Below are positions 24,501-33,110 of a DNA stretch of 64,000 nt, one piece after another. The stretch is from Fusobacterium_C necrophorum_A (GTDB lineage: Bacteria; Fusobacteriota; Fusobacteriia; Fusobacteriales; Fusobacteriaceae), in contig NZ_SBAP01000016.1 in NCBI RefSeq assembly GCF_004134945.1, positions 1-64,000 on the forward strand, in the 5' to 3' direction. The position numbers and the translations under genes were made by a program. The notes under the pieces were generated by a model. The model saw nothing but the letters and a program-made list of their open reading frames with translations. It had not been told where the DNA came from and did no database searches. Each line of letters begins with the position of its first letter. Position 1 is the first letter of the stretch.

Positions 24501-25188
24501 TTTAAGACCTTCTTATATTGAAGCTTCCATTGAAGTTATGGTACAAGAATTGAAACAAGCACAAATTTTGATGTTGCCGGGAGGATTTAGTGCGGGAGAC
24601 GAGCCGGACGGTTCCGGAAAATTTATTGCAACCGTTTTACAAAATCCGAGAATTATGGCAGAAATTCAAAATTTCTTGGAAAGAGACGGTTTGATTTTAG
24701 GAATTTGTAACGGGTTCCAAGCTTTGATCAAATCCGGTTTGCTGCCTTATGGAAAACTGGGAACCGTGACGGAAAATTCTCCAACCTTGACTTTCAATAA
24801 AATAGGAAGACATGTTTCTCAAATGGTACGAACAAAAATTTTGTCCAATCAGTCTCCTTGGCTTTCTTCTTTCCAAGTGGGAGAAGAATTTATCATTCCG
24901 GTTTCTCATGGAGAGGGAAGATTTTATGTACAGGAGGCGGAATTGAAATCTCTACTTCAACATGGACAAATTGTAACTCAATATGTGGACTTTGAGGGAA
25001 AAGCCAGCAATGAATTTCGGCATACACCAAACGGTTCCACTTGTGCCATTGAAGGAATTGTTTCCCCGGACGGAAGAATTTTAGGAAAAATGGGACATTC
25101 AGAAAGAAAAGGAGAGGATCTATACAAAAATATACCGGGAAATAAAGTACAGGATATTTTTAGCAACGGAATAAACTATTTTAAATAA
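21511..25188 (+). CDS. purL: Phosphoribosylformylglycinamidine synthase, single-chain
   Basis: A 1225-residue cytosolic enzyme making FGAM from FGAR, glutamine and ATP (step 4 of IMP synthesis). It is the long form, as in Gammaproteobacteria and clostridia: a synthetase core with YWSDHCRHTTF (about 205-215) and FKNETHNHPTEIEPFGGAST, DFGAGGVSVAIGELAEG in the middle, and a C-terminal class I glutaminase (from about 970) with VLVMAFPGTNCEYDS, LGICNGFQAL (nucleophile Cys) and SHGEGRF, FRHTPNGS. ATG 21511 has GGAGGG seven bases upstream and the N-terminus is sensible; an in-frame start at 21466 lies in the terminator hairpin. First gene of the purLECFMNHD operon. Confidence 0.97.
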   Translation: MKNCRIFVEKKAGFDLEAKRLCKEWKETLQLNSLTKVRILNCYDIFGAKDIEEAKKMIFSEAVTDFVLESFDEKIPHFAVEFLPGQFDQRADSAYQCMNLLSTENEEVVITSGKVFLLEGNVSSKEVEKAKKFYINPVEMREKDLSKLEREVLQFQSSVPMIESFAGLKESMGLAMSQADLDFVEKYFQEEEKRMPTETEIRVLDTYWSDHCRHTTFETELQEIIFPKGKFGEELQRVFDKYLVNKRITLMEMAKMIGKKMRKEGKLEDLEVSEEINVCSIYIDVDVDGEIEKWLLMFKNETHNHPTEIEPFGGASTCLGGAIRDPLSGRAYVYQAIRVTGAANPLEALEDTLEGKLPQKKITTAAAHGYSSYGNQIGLTTGLVSEIYHEGYKAKRMEVGAVVAAAPVKNVRRETPVPGDIVILLGGKTGRDGCGGATGSSKEHTKDSLALCGAEVQKGNAPEERKIQRLFRKEKVARMIKKCNDFGAGGVSVAIGELAEGLKINLDLVPTKYAGLNGTELAISESQERMAVVIAKEEEAFFLEEAAFENLEATKVAEVTEEKRLILSWKGKEIVNLSRAFLDTNGVRQKAKVEVEEPSGNNPLKEAVVSGNSLEEQWKNCMQDLNVASQKGMVEMFDSNIGAGTILMPFGGKYQMTPNDVAVQKISVEKGHSNTASAITWGYNPKISSWSPYHGSAYAVLESLAKLVSVGVDYRKVRLSFQEYFEKLGKEAKKWGKPFAALLGSLEAQEAFGTPAIGGKDSMSGSFQDLHVPPTLISFAVAPVSTKEVISPEFKKAGSHIYLLKHTALENAMPNYEMCKKNFAWLHEQIIAGNILSCMTIKMGGIAEALTKMTFGNQIGLEVKNVGENFFQLAYGSFILESEQELSFDNLEYLGKTIEEYQIRILDQETSIVLSGKEMEKEWLEVLAPVFPYEYQEEKKEIYTLDSCINTKIYHSKERVTKPRVLVMAFPGTNCEYDSAKAFQDAGAEPHILVFRNLRPSYIEASIEVMVQELKQAQILMLPGGFSAGDEPDGSGKFIATVLQNPRIMAEIQNFLERDGLILGICNGFQALIKSGLLPYGKLGTVTENSPTLTFNKIGRHVSQMVRTKILSNQSPWLSSFQVGEEFIIPVSHGEGRFYVQEAELKSLLQHGQIVTQYVDFEGKASNEFRHTPNGSTCAIEGIVSPDGRILGKMGHSERKGEDLYKNIPGNKVQDIFSNGINYFK

Positions 25189-25199
25189 ACGGAGGAAAA

Positions 25200-25676
25200 A
25201 TGAAAGTAGCCATTATTTTTGGAAGTAAGTCGGACATCGATGTTATGAAAGGAGCTGCCAATTGCTTAAGAGAATTTGGAATTGAATACGAAGCTCATGT
25301 CTTGTCGGCTCATCGAGTTCCGGAACTGTTGGAAGAGACTTTGGAACATTTGGAAAAAACGGATTGTAAGGTCATTATTGCAGGAGCAGGTTTGGCGGCT
25401 CATTTGCCGGGGGTAATTGCCTCCAAGACAACCCTGCCTGTCATCGGAGTTCCGATTCGAGCAGCTTTGGAGGGTGTAGATGCCTTGTATTCCATTGTGC
25501 AAATGCCAAAGTCCATTCCTGTTGCTTGTGTGGGAATTAACAATTCCTATAATGCGGGAATGTTGGCAGTACAAATGCTGGCGATAGAAAATACGGATTT
25601 GGCAGAAAAGTTGCTGGAATTTAGAAATAAGATGAAAGAACAATTTGCAGAAGAAAATAAAAAAGTAGAATTATAG
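25200..25676 (+). CDS. purE: N5-CAIR mutase / AIR carboxylase catalytic subunit
   Basis: A 158-residue enzyme of step 6. The class signature is GSKSDIDVMKGAA, then VLSAHRVPE with the active-site His, AGAGLAAHLPGVIAS and GVPIRAALEGVDALYSIVQM. Class I PurE (N5-CAIR mutase) normally needs PurK, which is not in this window; class II PurE carboxylates AIR directly. Segments such as GVDALYSIVQMP and the lack of purK nearby leave both possible. Eleven bases separate it from purL; RBS GGAGG. Confidence 0.94.
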   Translation: MKVAIIFGSKSDIDVMKGAANCLREFGIEYEAHVLSAHRVPELLEETLEHLEKTDCKVIIAGAGLAAHLPGVIASKTTLPVIGVPIRAALEGVDALYSIVQMPKSIPVACVGINNSYNAGMLAVQMLAIENTDLAEKLLEFRNKMKEQFAEENKKVEL

Positions 25677-25703
25677 AAGGAAACAGCAGGAGGAAAAGAG
25701 AGA

Positions 25704-26420
25704 ATGGAAAGAAGAGAATTTTTATATGAGGGAAAGGCAAAGCAATTGTATGCGACAGAGGATAAAGATTTGGTTATTGTTCATTATAAAGATGATGCAA
25801 CAGCAGGAAATGGTGCAAAAAAAGGAAGTATTCATAACAAAGGAATTATGAATAATGAAATTACCGCTTTAATTTTCAATATGTTGGAAGAACATGGAAT
25901 TAAAACACACTTTGTAAAAAAATTAAATGAAAGAGATCAGTTGTGTCAAAAAGTTCAAATTTTCCCTTTGGAAGTGATCGTGAGAAATTTAATTGCAGGC
26001 TCTATGGCAAAAAGAGTAGGAATTGCAGAAGGAACGAAACCGAGCAATACGATTTTTGAAATTTGTTATAAAAATGATGAATATGGGGATCCGTTAATCA
26101 ATGATCACCATGCGGTTGCATTAAACTTGGCAACATATGAAGAATTAAAAGAAATTTATGCCATTACTTCCCAAATTAATGAGTTATTGAAAGAAAAATT
26201 TGATAAGATTGGAATTACTTTAGTTGATTTTAAAATTGAGTTTGGAAAAAATTCCAAAGGAGAAATCTTATTGGCAGATGAAATTACACCGGATACTTGT
26301 CGATTATGGGATAAAGAAACGGGAGAAAAATTAGATAAAGATAGATTCCGAAGAGATTTGGGAAATATTGAAGAAGCCTACATCGAAGTAGTAAAGAGGT
26401 TAACAGAAACAAGAGTATAA
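25704..26420 (+). CDS. purC: SAICAR synthetase
   Basis: A 238-residue ATP-dependent enzyme joining aspartate to CAIR (step 7). It starts with the typical EFLYEGKAKQLYATED, and shows VHYKDDATAGNGAKKGSIHN, the VIVRNLIAGSMAKR strand, and LVDFKIEFGKNSKGEILLAD followed by DEITPDTCRLWD. Length is standard for bacterial PurC. RBS GGAGGAAA. Neighbouring genes supply the preceding and later steps; purB, needed for the next step, is not in the window. Confidence 0.97.
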   Translation: MERREFLYEGKAKQLYATEDKDLVIVHYKDDATAGNGAKKGSIHNKGIMNNEITALIFNMLEEHGIKTHFVKKLNERDQLCQKVQIFPLEVIVRNLIAGSMAKRVGIAEGTKPSNTIFEICYKNDEYGDPLINDHHAVALNLATYEELKEIYAITSQINELLKEKFDKIGITLVDFKIEFGKNSKGEILLADEITPDTCRLWDKETGEKLDKDRFRRDLGNIEEAYIEVVKRLTETRV

Positions 26421-26444
26421 TTTAAAAAAAGGAGAACAACAGAC

Positions 26445-27794
26445 ATGGGGATTTTAGCAGTACACTCAAAAAAATTAAGAAATGACCTGGTAGGGATTGG
26501 ATACTACGGTATGTATGCCTTACAACATAGAGGACAGGAAGGAGCCGGATATACTATCTGTGATACGATTACAGAGAATAAGGTGAGACAAAAAACCATT
26601 AAGGACGTAGGCTTGGTATCTGATGTATTTTTAGCGGAAGATTTTCAAAAATTTACAGGAAATATCCTCATCGCTCATACTCGATATGGTTCTGCCAGTA
26701 CAGGTTCTTCTCGAAATTGTCAGCCGATTGGAGGAGAATCTTCCATGGGAATGATTTCTTTGGTGCATAATGGAGATTTGGCAAACAAAGAAGACTTGAA
26801 ACAAGAATTGATTGAGAACGGGATGTTGTTTCATACCGCCATTGATACGGAAATTATCTTAAAATATTTAAGTATTTACGGGAAATATGGTTACCGAGAA
26901 GCCGTTTTAAAAACAGTGGAAAGATTAAAGGGATGTTTCGCACTCGCTATGATCATCAATGATAAATTGATAGGAGTTCGAGATCCGGAAGGACTAAGAC
27001 CTCTATGTTTAGGAAAAATCCAGGAAGATATGTATGTTCTTGCTTCCGAATCTTGTGCTTTAGATGCTATCGGAGCAGAATTTGTGCGGGATATTAAAGC
27101 CGGAGAAATGGTAATTATAGATAATCAAGGAGTGGAAAGTATTCAGTATCAAGAAAGTCATAAAAAAGCAAGTTCTTTTGAATATATTTATTTTGCAAGA
27201 CCGGACAGTGTGATTGACGGAATGAGTGTTTATGAGTTTCGACATACGACAGGGAGATATTTGTATCAGCAACACCCTGTAGAAGCGGATATTGTTATAG
27301 GAGTTCCGGACTCCGGAGTTCCGGCAGCCATTGGCTATGCAGAAGCAAGTGGAATTCCCTATTCGGCAGGATTGTTAAAAAACAAATATGTGGGACGTAC
27401 CTTCATTGCTCCTGTCCAAGAATTGAGAGAACGTGCTGTCAAAGTAAAATTAAATCCTATTCGTAGATTGATAGAGGGGAAAAGAATTGTAGTGGTGGAT
27501 GATTCGATTGTACGAGGAACCACTTCAAAGAAGTTGATTGACATCTTATATGAAGCGGGAGCAAAGGAAGTTCATTTTCGTTCCGCTTCTCCTGTTGTTA
27601 TAGAAGAATCCTATTTCGGGGTTAATATTGACCCGGATAACATTTTAATGGGAAGTCATATGACAGTCGAAGAAATTCGAGAAAAAATTGGAGCGACGAC
27701 ACTGGAATACTTATCTTTGGAAAACCTGAAAAAATCTTTAGGAAATGGAGAAGATTTTTACATCGGATGTTTTAAAGAAGACGAAAAAAGATAG
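26445..27794 (+). CDS. purF: Amidophosphoribosyltransferase lacking the N-terminal catalytic Cys
   Basis: A 449-residue enzyme of step 1 (PRPP to phosphoribosylamine). The glutaminase half is recognisable: YYGMYALQHRGQEGAGY, LIAHTRYGSASTG, LVHNGDLANKEDL and AIDTEIILKYL. The transferase half has YIYFARPDS, GVPDSGVPAAIGYAEASGIP and the PRPP loop VVVDDSIVRGTTSKK. The family normally begins MCG-I/V-F-G with Cys as N-terminal nucleophile; here the ATG is followed directly by GILAVHS, and the three upstream codons are TTD, so the Cys is absent. Either a three-base deletion, a sequencing error, or an ammonia-dependent enzyme. Only one Cys (YIGCF) is at the C-terminus, so no Fe-S type. Confidence 0.93.
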   Translation: MGILAVHSKKLRNDLVGIGYYGMYALQHRGQEGAGYTICDTITENKVRQKTIKDVGLVSDVFLAEDFQKFTGNILIAHTRYGSASTGSSRNCQPIGGESSMGMISLVHNGDLANKEDLKQELIENGMLFHTAIDTEIILKYLSIYGKYGYREAVLKTVERLKGCFALAMIINDKLIGVRDPEGLRPLCLGKIQEDMYVLASESCALDAIGAEFVRDIKAGEMVIIDNQGVESIQYQESHKKASSFEYIYFARPDSVIDGMSVYEFRHTTGRYLYQQHPVEADIVIGVPDSGVPAAIGYAEASGIPYSAGLLKNKYVGRTFIAPVQELRERAVKVKLNPIRRLIEGKRIVVVDDSIVRGTTSKKLIDILYEAGAKEVHFRSASPVVIEESYFGVNIDPDNILMGSHMTVEEIREKIGATTLEYLSLENLKKSLGNGEDFYIGCFKEDEKR

Positions 27795-27807
27795 AAAAGG
27801 GGGAGCC

Positions 27808-28824
27808 ATGTCAAATTCATATAAAAGTTCAGGAGTGGATAAAGAAGAGGGATACAAAGCTGTTGAACTGATGAAACAAAATGTATTAAAGACTCATAAT
27901 CAATCGGTATTAACAAATTTAGGAAGTTTTGGAGCCATGTATGAGTTAGGTTCTTATAAAAATCCCGTTCTGGTTTCCGGAACAGATGGAGTGGGAACCA
28001 AATTGGAAATTGCCTTAAAACAAAAAAAATATAATACGGTAGGAATTGATGCTGTTGCCATGTGTGTTAACGATGTTCTTTGTCATGGAGCAAAGCCTTT
28101 ATTTTTCTTAGACTATTTAGCTTGTGGAAAATTGGATTCTCAAGTGGCTGCAGAGTTGGTTTCCGGAGTGACGGAAGGATGTTTACAAGCGGGAGCTGCT
28201 TTGATTGGAGGAGAAACGGCGGAAATGCCCGGCTTCTATCAGGTGGGAGATTACGATATTGCGGGATTTTGTGTAGGAATCGTAGAGAAAGAAAATTTAA
28301 TTGACGGAACTAAGGTCAAGGAAGGAGATAAAATTATTGCTTTAGCCTCCAGTGGAGTGCACAGCAATGGATTTTCTTTGGTGAGAAAGATATTTACGGA
28401 TTATGATGAAGTGATTCAAACCGAAGAACATGGAAGAGGAAAGGTATCGGATATTTTATTGACTCCAACCCGAATTTATGTGAAAAGTATTTTAAAAGTC
28501 TTGGAGAAATTCCAAATAAATGGAATGGCACATATTACAGGGGGGGGACTTCCTGAAAATTTGCCTCGCTGTATGGGAAAAGAATTTTCTCCGGTCGTCT
28601 TGAAAGAAAAGATAAAAATACCGGAAATTTTTGAGCTGCTTCAAGAAAGAGGAGAAATTTCCGAGGAAGAAATGTATGGAACTTTCAATATGGGAATCGG
28701 ATATACTCTGGTTGTGAATGCGGAAGATTCTGAGGCTATCATAGACTATCTAAATTCTTTGGGAGAAAAAGCCTATGAAATTGGGTATATTGAAAAAGGA
28801 GATCACAGCTTATGTTTAAAATAG
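27808..28824 (+). CDS. purM: Phosphoribosylformylglycinamidine cyclo-ligase (AIR synthetase)
   Basis: A 338-residue ATP-dependent enzyme of step 5. It begins YKSSGVDKEEGYKAVELM; the ATP/metal site is LVSGTDGVGTKLEIALKQKK; then GIDAVAMCVNDVLCHGAKPL, IGGETAEMPGFYQ and AHITGGGLPENLPR, all characteristic. ATG 27808 has an AGGGGGAG site; an open frame extends 21 codons further into purF but lacks homology. The 3' end overlaps purN by 13 bases. Confidence 0.97.
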   Translation: MSNSYKSSGVDKEEGYKAVELMKQNVLKTHNQSVLTNLGSFGAMYELGSYKNPVLVSGTDGVGTKLEIALKQKKYNTVGIDAVAMCVNDVLCHGAKPLFFLDYLACGKLDSQVAAELVSGVTEGCLQAGAALIGGETAEMPGFYQVGDYDIAGFCVGIVEKENLIDGTKVKEGDKIIALASSGVHSNGFSLVRKIFTDYDEVIQTEEHGRGKVSDILLTPTRIYVKSILKVLEKFQINGMAHITGGGLPENLPRCMGKEFSPVVLKEKIKIPEIFELLQERGEISEEEMYGTFNMGIGYTLVVNAEDSEAIIDYLNSLGEKAYEIGYIEKGDHSLCLK

Positions 28825-29372
28825 CCGTATTGGTATCGGGAGGAGGAACGGATTTACAATCCATTTTAGACGCCATCGAAACGAAAACTTTGAAAGATTG
28901 TGAAGTTTCCTATATTGTGGCGGACAGAAATTGCCCTGCCTTAGACAGAGCTGGAAAATATAAGATTCCTTTTTGTATTTTGAAAAAAGAGGATTTACAT
29001 TCGTTTTTTCAAGGAAAAGAAATCGACTTAATAGTATTGGCGGGATATTTATCTATTTTACCAAACATTTTTTTACAAAACTGGGAGAAAAAAATCATCA
29101 ATATTCATCCCTCTTTGCTTCCTAAATTCGGTGGAAAAGGAATGCATGGGCTTCATGTTCATGAGGCGGTTCTTACCGCCAAAGAAGAGAAAAGCGGTTG
29201 TACTGTCCACTATGTTACGGAAGAAATTGACAAAGGAGAAATTATTTTACAGAGAGAAGTCCCTGTCTATTCCACGGATACTGCGGCTCTTTTACAGGAG
29301 AGAGTTTTAGAGCAGGAGCATATTTTATTGCCGGAAGCCATTCAAAAAATAAAAGAAGAAAGGAAGAAATAA
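28812..29372 (+). CDS. purN: GAR transformylase (folate-dependent)
   Basis: A 186-residue enzyme of step 3 using 10-formyl-THF. It starts IAVLVSGGGTDLQSILDAI (standard SGxGTNLQAI with Asn to Asp in TDL). LAGYLSILP and NIHPSLLPKFGGKGMHGLHV carry the catalytic Asn-His pair; TVHYVTEEIDKGEIILQ carries the catalytic Asp. The GGKGMHG stretch is typical of the clostridial/fusobacterial form. The start lies inside purM (13-base overlap), so translation is coupled. Only one base separates it from purH. Confidence 0.95.
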   Translation: MFKIAVLVSGGGTDLQSILDAIETKTLKDCEVSYIVADRNCPALDRAGKYKIPFCILKKEDLHSFFQGKEIDLIVLAGYLSILPNIFLQNWEKKIINIHPSLLPKFGGKGMHGLHVHEAVLTAKEEKSGCTVHYVTEEIDKGEIILQREVPVYSTDTAALLQERVLEQEHILLPEAIQKIKEERKK

Positions 29373-29373
29373 A

Positions 29374-30876
29374 TTGAAAAAGAGAGCTTTAATTTCTGTA
29401 TTTTATAAAGAGAATATTTTAGAATTTTCGGAATTTTTGAGAAAACATGACTACGAGATACTTTCGACAGGGGGAACTTATCGATATTTACAGGAGAACG
29501 GAGTTCCCGTCATAGAAGTTTCGGAAGTGACAAAAATGCAAGAAATGTTAGACGGGCGGGTTAAAACCTTACACCCTGCCATTCACGGAGGAATTTTAGC
29601 AATTCGTGACAAGGAAGAGCATATGTCCTGCATTCAAAAGTTAGGAATTCATACTATTGATATGATCGTTGTAAACTTATATCCTTTCTTTGAAAAAGTA
29701 CAAAGTGAAATTTCTTTTGAAGAGAAAGTGGAATTTATTGATATTGGAGGACCGACTATGTTACGTTCGGCAGCAAAATCGTTTCAAGATGTCGTTGTGA
29801 TTTCAGATCCTGAGGACTATGAGATTGTCAAAGAAGATATCAGTACTTATGGGGAAGTTTCTTATGAACATCGAAAGCGTTTTGCAGGAAAGGTTTTTAA
29901 TTTAACCTCTGCCTATGATGCGGCTATTTCCAATTTCTTACTGGAAGAAGAATTTCCAAAATACTTTAGTGCTTCCTATGAAAAGAAAATGGATTTGCGT
30001 TACGGAGAAAATCCGCATCAGAAAGCAGCCTACTATGTTTCTACCACGGAAAGCGGAGCTATGAAAGATTTTATCCAACATCAGGGGAAGGAACTGTCTT
30101 TTAATAATTTACGGGATATGGATGTCGCTTGGAAAGTTGTACAGGAATTTGAAGAAGAGATTGCTTGTTGCGGCTTAAAGCATTCAACTCCTTGTGGAGT
30201 GGCAATTGGAAAAACGGTGGAAGAAGCTTTTGAAAAGGCATATTCTTGCGATCCTACTTCTATTTTCGGAGGAATTGTTTCTTTCAACCGAGAAGTGAAT
30301 GAGAAAACGGCAGAAGAATTGAGTAAAATTTTCTTGGAAATTATCATTGCTCCTTCTTATACGAAAGGAGCTTTGGAAGTCTTATCCCAAAAAAAGAATT
30401 TGCGAGTGATTGCCTGTCAACAAAAACCGAGAGATCAAAGAAATCTTGTAAAAGTGGATGGAGGTCTACTGGTACAAGAAGAAGATAGAATTGACTTAGA
30501 AAACTTACAAGTAGTGACAAAAAAAGCTCCGATGGAAGAAGAAAAAAAGGATTTATTATTTGGAATGAAGGTGGTCAAGCATGTCAAATCCAATGCCATT
30601 GTAGTCGTAAAAAATCAAATGGCTTTGGGAATCGGAACAGGAGAAGTCAATCGAATTTGGGCAACGCAACAGGCAATTGAAAGAGCGGGAGAAGGAGTGG
30701 TATTGGCTTCGGATGCTTTCTTCCCATTTCGAGATGTTGTGGACTGTTGTGCGAAACATCATATTCAAGCTATTATTCAACCGGGTGGTTCTTTGCGGGA
30801 TCAAGAATCCATTGATGCTTGTAATGAACATGGAATTTCTATGATATTTACAGGAATTCGACATTTTAAACATTAA
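29374..30876 (+). CDS. purH: Bifunctional AICAR transformylase / IMP cyclohydrolase
   Basis: A 500-residue enzyme of the last two steps to IMP. The N-terminal cyclohydrolase domain (about 1-190) has LISVFYKENILEFSEFL, STGGTYRYLQENGV and GRVKTLHPAIHGGILA. The C-terminal transformylase has LRYGENPHQKAAYY, FNNLRDMDVAWKVVQEF and LKHSTPCGVAIG with the catalytic Lys-His pair, and VLASDAFFPFRD. It uses a TTG start one base after the purN stop; AGGAAG in the end of purN acts as ribosome site. The use of TTG could lower translation relative to its neighbours. Confidence 0.96.
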   Translation: MKKRALISVFYKENILEFSEFLRKHDYEILSTGGTYRYLQENGVPVIEVSEVTKMQEMLDGRVKTLHPAIHGGILAIRDKEEHMSCIQKLGIHTIDMIVVNLYPFFEKVQSEISFEEKVEFIDIGGPTMLRSAAKSFQDVVVISDPEDYEIVKEDISTYGEVSYEHRKRFAGKVFNLTSAYDAAISNFLLEEEFPKYFSASYEKKMDLRYGENPHQKAAYYVSTTESGAMKDFIQHQGKELSFNNLRDMDVAWKVVQEFEEEIACCGLKHSTPCGVAIGKTVEEAFEKAYSCDPTSIFGGIVSFNREVNEKTAEELSKIFLEIIIAPSYTKGALEVLSQKKNLRVIACQQKPRDQRNLVKVDGGLLVQEEDRIDLENLQVVTKKAPMEEEKKDLLFGMKVVKHVKSNAIVVVKNQMALGIGTGEVNRIWATQQAIERAGEGVVLASDAFFPFRDVVDCCAKHHIQAIIQPGGSLRDQESIDACNEHGISMIFTGIRHFKH

Positions 30877-30893
30877 GATTGAGGGGGAAGCAG

Positions 30894-32120
30894 ATGAGAA
30901 TTTTAGTTGTAGGAAGCGGAGGTAGAGAAAATGCAATTGCTTGGAAATTACAACAAAATCCGAAAGTGGAAGAAGTCATAATAAAATCTTCTTCCTTAAG
31001 TATAGAAGAATTGATTGCAATCGCAAAAAAAGAAAAAATCACTTTGACGATGGTAGGAAGTGAAGAACTATTGGTCAAGGGGATTGTAGACGCTTTTGAG
31101 CGAGAAGATTTAGTTATTTTCGGACCCAATCAACAAGCAGCGATGTTGGAGGGATCCAAAGCTTTTTCCAAAGCTTTTATGAAAAAATATGGAGTAAAAA
31201 CAGCAAGGTACGAAAGTTTTCAAAAGGCGGAACAGGCTCTTGCTTATGCAGAAAAACAAGAATATCCTCTTGTGGTCAAGGCAAGCGGTTTGGCAGCCGG
31301 AAAAGGAGTCATTATCTGCCGGAATGTGGAAGAAGCCAAAAAAGCAATTCAAGAAATTATGGTGGAAAAGGTCTTCCAAGAGGCAGGTTCCGAAGTTGTC
31401 ATTGAGGAATTTTTAGAAGGAGTGGAAGCTTCCATTCTATCCATAACGGATTCCAATGTTATTTTACCTTTTATTTCCGCCAAAGATCATAAAAAGATTG
31501 GAGAGAGAGAAAGCGGATTGAATACAGGAGGAATGGGGGTCATTGCCCCTAACCCTTACGTTACGGAACAAGTATATGATGCTTTTCAAAAAGATATTTT
31601 AGAGCCGACCTTGAAGGGAATGAAAGCAGAAGGAATGAAATTTGCAGGAATTATTTTCTTTGGACTCATGATTACAAAAAAGGGAGTTTATCTTCTGGAA
31701 TATAATATGAGAATGGGAGATCCCGAAACACAAGCGGTCTTACCTTTACTGGAAAGTGATTTTCTGGAAATGTTGGAAGATGCTTTGGCCGGAACCTTAG
31801 ACACAGAAAAGATAAAATGGTCTAAAAACGCTTCCTGTTGTGTGGTATTAGCTTCGGGAGGATACCCGGTTTCTTATCAAAAAGGCTATGAAATTCATGG
31901 TTTGGATGAAGTGGAACAGCATGTATTCTTTGCGGGAGTAAAGAAAGAAAATGGAAAATATTATAATAACGGAGGAAGAGTGTTAAATGTTGTTGCAACG
32001 GCTCCTACTCTGGAGGAAGCTATTCAAAAAGCCTATAAAGATATAGAAAAAATTTCTTTTCAAGATTCCTATTATCGAAAAGATATTGGGAAATTATACT
32101 CGGAAATTATAATATTTTAG
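30894..32120 (+). CDS. purD: Phosphoribosylamine-glycine ligase (GAR synthetase)
   Basis: A 408-residue ATP-grasp enzyme of step 2. It begins MRILVVGSGGRENAIAWKL. YPLVVKASGLAAGKGVIIC is the ATP-grasp lid, EEFLEGVEASILSITD and KRIGE-like DHKKIGERESGLNTGGMGV form the active site, and YNMRMGDPETQAVLP binds metal. It is slightly shorter than the usual 420-430 residues. ATG 30894 is preferred with GAGGGGGAAG just upstream. Last gene of the operon; a strong terminator follows. Confidence 0.96.
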   Translation: MRILVVGSGGRENAIAWKLQQNPKVEEVIIKSSSLSIEELIAIAKKEKITLTMVGSEELLVKGIVDAFEREDLVIFGPNQQAAMLEGSKAFSKAFMKKYGVKTARYESFQKAEQALAYAEKQEYPLVVKASGLAAGKGVIICRNVEEAKKAIQEIMVEKVFQEAGSEVVIEEFLEGVEASILSITDSNVILPFISAKDHKKIGERESGLNTGGMGVIAPNPYVTEQVYDAFQKDILEPTLKGMKAEGMKFAGIIFFGLMITKKGVYLLEYNMRMGDPETQAVLPLLESDFLEMLEDALAGTLDTEKIKWSKNASCCVVLASGGYPVSYQKGYEIHGLDEVEQHVFFAGVKKENGKYYNNGGRVLNVVATAPTLEEAIQKAYKDIEKISFQDSYYRKDIGKLYSEIIIF

Positions 32121-32167
32121 AATATCGTTACAATGTTTTTAAAACTTTTATTTTTATATCGTAATTC

Positions 32168-32195
32168 AAAAAAGTGCCGTTTGGCACTTTTTTTT
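32168..32195 (+). terminator. Rho-independent terminator of the purine operon
   Basis: AAAGTGCC/GGCACTTT with a four-base loop and eight T's, 50 bases after the purD stop. Confidence 0.9.
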
Positions 32196-32475
32196 GAAAT
32201 ATGATTTTTTACACGGATTTTTGGCTCAATTTATCAATATAAAAGTAATGTTGTATAGAATGGTTTCTCTGTCCACTTTTGTATTGCTTTATAATAAGTC
32301 TGTTTCTTTTCTTTTTTTATTTATTCTTGGAATGTCTACTTTGGGAGCCTTTGCCGCCCTGGTATGGGCTTTAGCTAGAAGTATATTCCAAAAATACTTA
32401 AACAAATATTATAAATTTTTTAACACTGTTATGAGTATAATACTTTTAAAGAGTGCTTTCAGCCTTTTGTATTGA
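32194..32475 (+). pseudogene. C-terminal half of a LysE/RhtB-family exporter
   Basis: The frame encodes FLHGFLAQFINIKVMLYRMV then LGMSTLGAFAALVWALARSIF and KYYKFFNTVMSIILLKSAF, which match TM4-TM6 of LysE/EamB-type amino-acid exporters (the FLLQFLNPK motif opens the second half). The N-terminal three helices are missing: the frame begins straight after the purine terminator, with no RBS. About 90 of 200 residues remain. An intact relative lies at 34137. Confidence 0.65.
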
Positions 32476-32477
32476 AT

Positions 32478-33098
32478 TTAGTCTTTTTTATTTCCTATTG
32501 AGTTTAATAAATAGGGATTTGTCAAAAATTCTTCTTCCAAAGTTGTACTGACAGAATGTCCCGGATATACGATATAATTTGGATCCAAGCTTTTGATTTT
32601 TTCAAGACTTTTCTGCATTTTTTCAGGATTGGAAGAAAAAATATCAGTTCTTCCGATGGTACCTCGAAATAAAGTATCTCCTGTGAAGAGATGATTTTCA
32701 CATCGAATGCAGAGGCTTCCCTCGGTATGACCCGGAGTTGCAATAATCTCAAAGGAGAAGTTTCCAATTTGTAATCTTCCTTCCTGCAAATCAAAGTATT
32801 CCGCTTCAAAATCTCGATGATAGCCTTCAGGAGTTGAAGTTGTCAACTTCAAAATAGCATCATCCTTTTTGCTCATATAAATGGGAAGTTGATATTTTTG
32901 ATGGAGAGCTTTTACTGCGTTGACATGGTCCAAATGAGCATGTGTCAATAAAATTGCTAAAGGCTTTGTTCCCTCAAACATGCTTTCTATTTTTTCCGGA
33001 GAAAAACCAGGATCGATAATAATGGATTGCTTTTCCTGAATGAGTACGTAACAATTCGTTTTGTATAAGCCGAGTGCTTGTTTCTTGATTTTCAACAA
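32478..33098 (-). CDS. Metallo-beta-lactamase-fold hydrolase (glyoxalase II-like)
   Basis: A 206-residue cytosolic zinc hydrolase. Metal ligands are in ILLTHAHLDHVNAV (HxHxDH), ATPGHTEGSLC (His), FTGDTLFRGTIGR (bridging Asp) and VYPGHS (His). The small size, without the C-terminal substrate-binding domain of true glyoxalase II, matches the YcbL/YqgX subfamily, which cleaves S-lactoylglutathione-like or other thioesters. It lies 12 bases downstream of murI on the minus strand (RBS AAAGGAGAACGG) and is probably cotranscribed with it. Confidence 0.9.
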   Translation of the reverse strand: MLKIKKQALGLYKTNCYVLIQEKQSIIIDPGFSPEKIESMFEGTKPLAILLTHAHLDHVNAVKALHQKYQLPIYMSKKDDAILKLTTSTPEGYHRDFEAEYFDLQEGRLQIGNFSFEIIATPGHTEGSLCIRCENHLFTGDTLFRGTIGRTDIFSSNPEKMQKSLEKIKSLDPNYIVYPGHSVSTTLEEEFLTNPYLLNSIGNKKD

Positions 33099-33110
33099 TT
33101 CCGTTCTCCT

